A DNA stretch of 8,497 nt from Methylobacterium sp. (GTDB lineage Bacteria; Pseudomonadota; Alphaproteobacteria; Rhizobiales; Beijerinckiaceae): the NCBI GenBank assembly GCA_021154065.1, contig JAJKJG010000063.1:1-8497 (forward strand). The letters are read 5' to 3'. A program made the translations under genes and the position numbers. Under the pieces are notes generated by a model, which saw nothing but the letters and a program-made list of their open reading frames with translations, was not told the DNA's origin and made no database searches. Shown piece after piece: positions 6,059 through 8,497 of the stretch. Numbering within the stretch: the first letter of the stretch is position 1; each line of letters opens with the position of its first letter.

Positions 6059-6647
6059 TCGCTTTCCTGGTCGATCCGGTGGCGTCGATATCGCGCGCAC
6101 GATTCGCGAGCCGGCGGTCCGGGCGCAGCTCTTCCATGCTCCAGGCGTCGTTTCGCCCGATCAGCATCGCGCTGACGATCTTGCGCGCCGGTTGCGGCAG
6201 GCCCTTGGCACTCGCAATCTTCACGAAATCGGCAAGCGCATGCCGTCCGCCGGGCTGCCCCTTGAAGACCCGCGGCCCGTCGGGGAACACGACGATGTCG
6301 CCGGCGCGAAGCGTCTTGTCGGCAAGCAGCGCCGGGACCGGGTTCGACACCTCGCCGATCGGCCTTGCCGCGACCGGCATGACGGGCTTCGCGGCTTCCT
6401 CCCGCTCCTCGCGTTCCTGCCGTGGACGGGAGACGGCGCGCGGTCTCGGCAGCCTGGCTCGAGGCGCCTGCACGTCGAACCGCGGCAGGGCAATCTCCGG
6501 CATGGGGCGGGCCGGTGCGACCGCGCGCTCCGGCCGCTGCGAGTGGATGAACGCATAGATGCCTGCGTCCTCGCCGACGGCGGGTACGGCGGCCCCGGCC
6601 GCGAGGCCGAGCACGGCGAGGAGCGGGAGGGAAAACCTGCGAACCAC
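6042..6647 (-). CDS. unrecognised secreted Arg/Pro-rich protein
   Basis: I do not recognise this protein. With the GTG at 6647-6645 as start it has 201 residues. It opens with VRRFSLPLLAVLGLAAGAA, a compact signal peptide with probable cleavage shortly after Ala-Val-Gly, so it is probably exported. Next comes a low-complexity Arg/Pro/Ala linker with an acidic-basic patch (RQEREEREE). A more ordered C-terminal part of about 90 residues follows, beginning near LLADKTLRAGDIVVFPDGPR and including KGQPGGRHALADFVKIA. The last 15 or so residues are very basic. A longer version starting at TTG 6680-6678 is open, but GGGGA sits nine bases before the GTG and the shorter form gives the more typical signal peptide. 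It is convergent with the OCD-family gene and third in a leftward run of genes. It could be a cell-envelope or moonlighting structural factor; no function is inferred. Confidence 0.72.
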   Translation of the reverse strand: MVRRFSLPLLAVLGLAAGAAVPAVGEDAGIYAFIHSQRPERAVAPARPMPEIALPRFDVQAPRARLPRPRAVSRPRQEREEREEAAKPVMPVAARPIGEVSNPVPALLADKTLRAGDIVVFPDGPRVFKGQPGGRHALADFVKIASAKGLPQPARKIVSAMLIGRNDAWSMEELRPDRRLANRARDIDATGSTRKARRSRR

Positions 6648-6770
6648 GACGGCGCGTCCCCGGCTGGAGTACGCCTTCAACGGCAGTGTAGGCTCATGGT
6701 TCCTGAGGATTTGGCCCTCGCCCGTCAGGCTCGCCGGATCGGGGGCGCCGGATGCTTGCCGGGTAAGGCG

Positions 6771-7061
6771 TCAGTCGACGCCCGGCACGGCCCAGACGTC
6801 GAGCTCGCCCGAGCCCTCCCGCAGCGCCTTGACCCGAGCATAGTCCGGTGAGCTCCAGAGCGAGCGGATCACCGCCATCGACGGGAACTCGAACACCACG
6901 AGGCGGCGACCGTCGTGGGAGCCTTCCAGCACCTCAACCGGTCCGCCTCTGACGAGGTAGCGGCCGCCATGCGCGGCGAAGAGCCGGGAGACCTGCTCGC
7001 GGTATTCCGGCCAGCCCTCTTCGCGGGTGACCTTGATCTGGACGATCATGTAGGCCGGCAT
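6771..7061 (-). CDS. DUF1330 domain-containing protein
   Basis: A 96-residue protein of the DUF1330 family, small ferredoxin-like alpha/beta-barrel proteins distantly related to the dimeric antibiotic-monooxygenase and EthD folds; their biochemical role is not established. Typical features are the first strand AYMIVQIKVT, the helix WPEYREQVSRLFAAHGGRYL, the strand RGGPVEVLEG (38-47), RRLVVFEFPS, the helix SLWSSPDYARVKALREG and a final strand. The frame is open back to 7181, but the ATG at 7061-7059 is preferred: AAGGAG (complement of 7070-7075) lies eight bases upstream and homology begins exactly here. No signal peptide is seen, so it is probably cytoplasmic. It is 52 bp downstream of the BTLCP gene on the same strand and may be read from the same transcript, though an inverted repeat separates them. 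Confidence 0.88.
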   Translation of the reverse strand: MPAYMIVQIKVTREEGWPEYREQVSRLFAAHGGRYLVRGGPVEVLEGSHDGRRLVVFEFPSMAVIRSLWSSPDYARVKALREGSGELDVWAVPGVD

Positions 7062-7082
7062 CGCGGCAGCTCCTTCGGCTTC

Positions 7083-7114
7083 GGCGGACGGCCAGATCGT
7101 GGAAGTGGTCCGCC
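7083..7114 (-). repeat. inverted repeat after the BTLCP stop codon
   Basis: GGCGGAC (7083-7089) and GTCCGCC (7108-7114) are perfect seven-base complements separated by 18 bases. The repeat begins at the last base of the BTLCP stop codon (TAG, 7116-7114) and ends before the DUF1330 Shine-Dalgarno. It could form a stem in the leftward transcript that limits read-through or stabilises the upstream end. There is no T-run and the loop is long, so support is modest. Confidence 0.35.
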
Positions 7115-7791
7115 TAACGATTCGCCGTCGCGAACGGGGGGATGACTCCGCCGAGCGAAACCCATGATGCGCCGTCGTCACCCTCCCGCTTGACGAAGGT
7201 GTAGCTCGTCTGGTTCCAGCCGAGGACGAAATTGGTCTTGTTGTCGAGGATGAAGTCGCCGCGGTCGGTGCGCACCATCAGGACGGCGTGTCCCTCGCGC
7301 TTGTCGTCGATCACCACCGTCATCCGCATCGCGCGACGCGGCAGGCCCTTCTCGGCGAGCAGCTTGCGCTTGAGGAGCTGGTAGTCCTCACAGTCGCCGT
7401 AGCCGTCCTCGGGCAAGTCCCAGCGATCCACCATCCCCCAATGGTCCTGATCCGAGAGCGGCTTGATCGTCGCGTTGACGTGCCGATTGACGGCATTGAT
7501 CGTGTCCCAGGTCGCTTTCGTGAGACGAACGACCGATGGCTCCGCCGCGTCGGCGGCGCATTCGCTTGGATGCCGGTTGCAGAAATCGGTCCATGCCCAC
7601 AACGGCGTGGTTTGCTGGAATCCCGGGAGCTCATCCGTGCTCGGGAGGCCGGCGGTCTTCTGCTCCCGGCCCTTGGCCTCGGACCCCGAACCCGCCCCGA
7701 TCAGCGATGCCGCCAAAAGCGCCAGCAGCGCCGCGAAGCGGAGCCTGGCCCACGAAGAACGGGTGTGGTCGACCCCGAAAGCCTGCCGCAT
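7114..7791 (-). CDS. transglutaminase-like cysteine peptidase, BTLCP (Peptidase C93/DUF920) family
   Basis: A 225-residue exported protein of the bacterial transglutaminase-like cysteine proteinase family, which includes LapG, the periplasmic protease that releases surface adhesins. The signal peptide has basic residues up to Arg18 and a hydrophobic core at about 19-33, with cleavage near SEA (37-39). The catalytic triad is visible in family order: Cys134 in YGDCEDYQLLK, His168 in EGHAVLMV and Asp183 in FILDNKTN. Cys71 and Cys78 (FCNRHPSEC) could form a disulfide, as expected in the periplasm. The DRWDLPEDGYGDCEDY context (122-137) is classic for alphaproteobacterial members. The ATG at 7791 has GCGGGGCG just upstream. 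No LapD-like GGDEF/EAL receptor or RTX adhesin gene is nearby, so a LapG role is not supported by context. A CtrA-like box lies 19 bases upstream of the start. Confidence 0.93.
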   Translation of the reverse strand: MRQAFGVDHTRSSWARLRFAALLALLAASLIGAGSGSEAKGREQKTAGLPSTDELPGFQQTTPLWAWTDFCNRHPSECAADAAEPSVVRLTKATWDTINAVNRHVNATIKPLSDQDHWGMVDRWDLPEDGYGDCEDYQLLKRKLLAEKGLPRRAMRMTVVIDDKREGHAVLMVRTDRGDFILDNKTNFVLGWNQTSYTFVKREGDDGASWVSLGGVIPPFATANR

Positions 7792-7807
7792 CGCCCCGCT
7801 CGCGTGC

Positions 7808-7824
7808 CGTTAACGATCCCTTAA
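7808..7824. promoter_or_regulatory. CtrA-like box (TTAA-N7-TTAA)
   Basis: TTAA (7810-7813), seven bases, TTAA (7821-7824): an exact match to the CtrA consensus of alphaproteobacteria, in a 223-base gap between divergent genes. Its near edge is 19 bases ahead of the BTLCP ATG, so it could overlap that gene's promoter. The 10-mer CGTTAACGAT (7808-7817) recurs at 7875-7884. AT-rich tetramers are uncommon in this GC-rich sequence, which adds weight. Confidence 0.5.
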
Positions 7825-7865
7825 CCGCACGGTCTCACGCGCACGGGTCGGGCTCAAGCAAAGCC

Positions 7866-7884
7866 TCAAGGTTTCGTTAACGAT
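7866..7884. promoter_or_regulatory. second CtrA-like site, one mismatch, with repeated 10-mer
   Basis: TCAA (7866-7869), seven bases, TTAA (7877-7880) is a one-mismatch CtrA-type site. The right half is embedded in CGTTAACGAT (7875-7884), identical to 7808-7817 and offset by 67 bases. The pair could control the leftward BTLCP gene, the rightward small gene at 8015, or both. Confidence 0.4.
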
Positions 7885-8001
7885 GGCGCGGGGCTAGGGC
7901 CTTTGCGGCAGGCCTTCGACAATGCCCGGCGCCGCAGCCTGGCCCCGGTCCGGCCTTGCGAGAGCCATCACCGGCCCGTCTGATCGTCGGCCTCAAGATG
8001 C

Positions 8002-8008
8002 AAGGGGG
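8002..8008 (+). promoter_or_regulatory. Shine-Dalgarno that fixes the GTG start at 8015
   Basis: AAGGGGG lies six bases before the GTG at 8015. No comparable site precedes the in-frame ATG at 7922, so the shorter product is preferred. Confidence 0.65.
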
Positions 8009-8014
8009 ACGCCG

Positions 8015-8266
8015 GTGCTGCTGTTGCCGTTCGATATCCGTGCCGACCGCGTCGGGTGGACCGTGTTCGCGGTTGCAACCGGCCGCCCGGCATCGCTCGG
8101 CGACGTGCCGCTGGTCGGGCTTTCGCTCGAGGATGCGGAGGCTCTCGCGAACGGACTGAACGCCGTCGAAGTCAAATGCGCCGACCTCGCCCGCCGCCGC
8201 GTGCTCGACGATCTCGGCACCGCCTGGCTCTACGAATCCGCTCAAGACAGGCCGCCGAGGCCCTGA
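8015..8266 (+). CDS. small conserved-looking hypothetical protein
   Basis: I do not assign this to a named family. From the GTG at 8015 it is 83 residues: (M)LLLPFDIRADRVGWTVF, then DVATGRPA-like AVATGRPASLGDVPLVGL, a predicted helix SLEDAEALANGLN and a second helix rich in Ala/Arg/Leu up to about residue 72. The alternation of short strands and helices suggests a folded alpha/beta domain, not random read-through. The frame stays open upstream to ATG 7922, but the Arg/Pro/Ala-rich extra residues look non-coding and the strong AAGGGGG Shine-Dalgarno supports the GTG. No signal peptide, membrane segment or Cys pair is seen (a single Cys). It is divergent from the BTLCP gene across the CtrA-like boxes, and 149 bp upstream of the tRNA gene. 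Function unknown. Confidence 0.7.
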   Translation: MLLLPFDIRADRVGWTVFAVATGRPASLGDVPLVGLSLEDAEALANGLNAVEVKCADLARRRVLDDLGTAWLYESAQDRPPRP

Positions 8267-8293
8267 AGGACGCCCCGCCGGCGTGACCCACAC

Positions 8294-8317
8294 CCGCGAT
8301 GATGGACAGAATCGCGG
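8294..8317 (+). terminator. weak hairpin downstream of the small gene
   Basis: CCGCGAT (8294-8300) and ATCGCGG (8311-8317) make a seven-pair stem with a ten-base loop, 28 bases after the stop at 8266. No T-run follows. It might end or stabilise the transcript of the 8015 gene; support is weak. Confidence 0.3.
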
Positions 8318-8366
8318 CGAAGTTGATAGGGTGCCTTCGAGGGTCGAGAGAGGGTCCGCGCCTGAG

Positions 8367-8395
8367 TTGACGACAGCGGCGCGACGAGGCTAAGG
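8367..8395 (+). promoter_or_regulatory. possible promoter for tRNA-Gly
   Basis: TTGACG (8367-8372), five of six bases matching the -35 consensus, is followed after 17 bp by CTAAGG (8390-8395), a poor -10 that resembles the CTA-starting -10 common in alphaproteobacteria. The start would fall near 8402, about 14 bases before the mature tRNA, a normal distance for a tRNA leader. Confidence 0.4.
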
Positions 8396-8415
8396 CGCTG
8401 AGAACAACAAGTTTC

Positions 8416-8490
8416 GCGGGCGTAGTTCAGTGGTAGAACGTCAGCTTCCCAAGCTGAATGTCGTCGGTTCGATCCCGATCGCCCGCTCCA
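8416..8490 (+). tRNA. tRNA-Gly (anticodon CCC)
   Basis: A complete 75-base cloverleaf with encoded CCA. The acceptor stem GCGGGCG (8416-8422) pairs with CGCCCGC (8480-8486), followed by discriminator T8487 and CCA 8488-8490. The D-arm is GTTC-AGTGGTA-GAAC. The anticodon stem TCAGC/GCTGA encloses the loop TTCCCAA (8446-8452) with anticodon CCC at 8448-8450, reading GGG glycine codons. The T-arm GTCGG-TTCGATC-CCGAT (8463-8479) has one G-U pair. All stems are intact, so the gene looks functional. It lies at the right end of the window; no integrase or repeated tRNA 3' end is visible here. Confidence 0.97.
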
Positions 8491-8497
8491 TCTCCAA

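Noticed and set aside
7062..7181. N-terminal extension of the DUF1330 protein
   Set aside because: The extension overlaps the BTLCP gene, has unrelated Arg/Ser-rich sequence, and a good Shine-Dalgarno supports the start at 7061.
7922..8014. N-terminal extension of the small 8015 protein from ATG 7922
   Set aside because: There is no Shine-Dalgarno before 7922, the extra residues look non-coding, and AAGGGGG marks the GTG at 8015.
8297..8369. Short frame starting ATG-ATG downstream of the small gene
   Set aside because: About 23 codons, no Shine-Dalgarno, and part of it lies in a hairpin.
8416..8490. tRNA-Gly as an integration (att) site
   Set aside because: No integrase, no duplicated tRNA 3' end and no composition break is visible within the window; only DNA to the right could show it.

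Overview
The window is very GC-rich DNA, dense in long open frames on both strands. Gene content and third-position GC bias suggest an alphaproteobacterium, probably of the Hyphomicrobiales/Rhizobiales. The signs are a BTLCP-type periplasmic cysteine peptidase, CtrA-like TTAA-N7-TTAA boxes in an intergenic region, DUF1993 and DUF1330 genes, and a tRNA-Gly(CCC). The lineage is inferred, not shown by any marker gene.

Layout: (1) 1-580, minus: 5' part of an enoyl-CoA hydratase gene running off the left edge. (2) 755-2600, plus: a DUF1993 protein followed 25 bp later by a DAO-type FAD oxidoreductase. (3) 2626-3708, minus: a Rossmann-fold protein resembling the saccharopine dehydrogenase/opine class, convergent with the preceding oxidoreductase and divergent from the next one. 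(4) 3846-5996, plus: a two-gene operon of a second DAO-type FAD oxidoreductase and an ornithine cyclodeaminase/mu-crystallin family protein, 9 bp apart, with a sigma70-like promoter and a hairpin just ahead of the first start. (5) 6042-7791, minus: a run of three genes, transcribed in the order BTLCP peptidase, DUF1330 protein, unrecognised secreted Arg/Pro-rich protein. (6) 7792-8014: intergenic region between divergent genes carrying two GTTAAC-centred, CtrA-like sites. (7) 8015-8266, plus: a small unrecognised protein with a GTG start and a strong Shine-Dalgarno. (8) 8416-8490, plus: tRNA-Gly(CCC) with encoded CCA and a plausible promoter.

The central block (1305-5996) looks like a catabolic redox module for an amino acid or secondary amine. 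Two flavin oxidases would make an imine or keto acid, and an OCD/ketimine-reductase-type protein and a Rossmann dehydrogenase-like protein could act on the products. The pairing of an OoxB/DadA-like oxidase with an OCD-family gene recalls opine and hydroxyproline/pipecolate catabolism. However, no transporter, no regulator and no second oxidase subunit is visible here, so the substrate is unknown. The right-hand block looks like ordinary chromosomal genes. I found no transposase, integrase, CRISPR array, phage gene or recognisable defence system.
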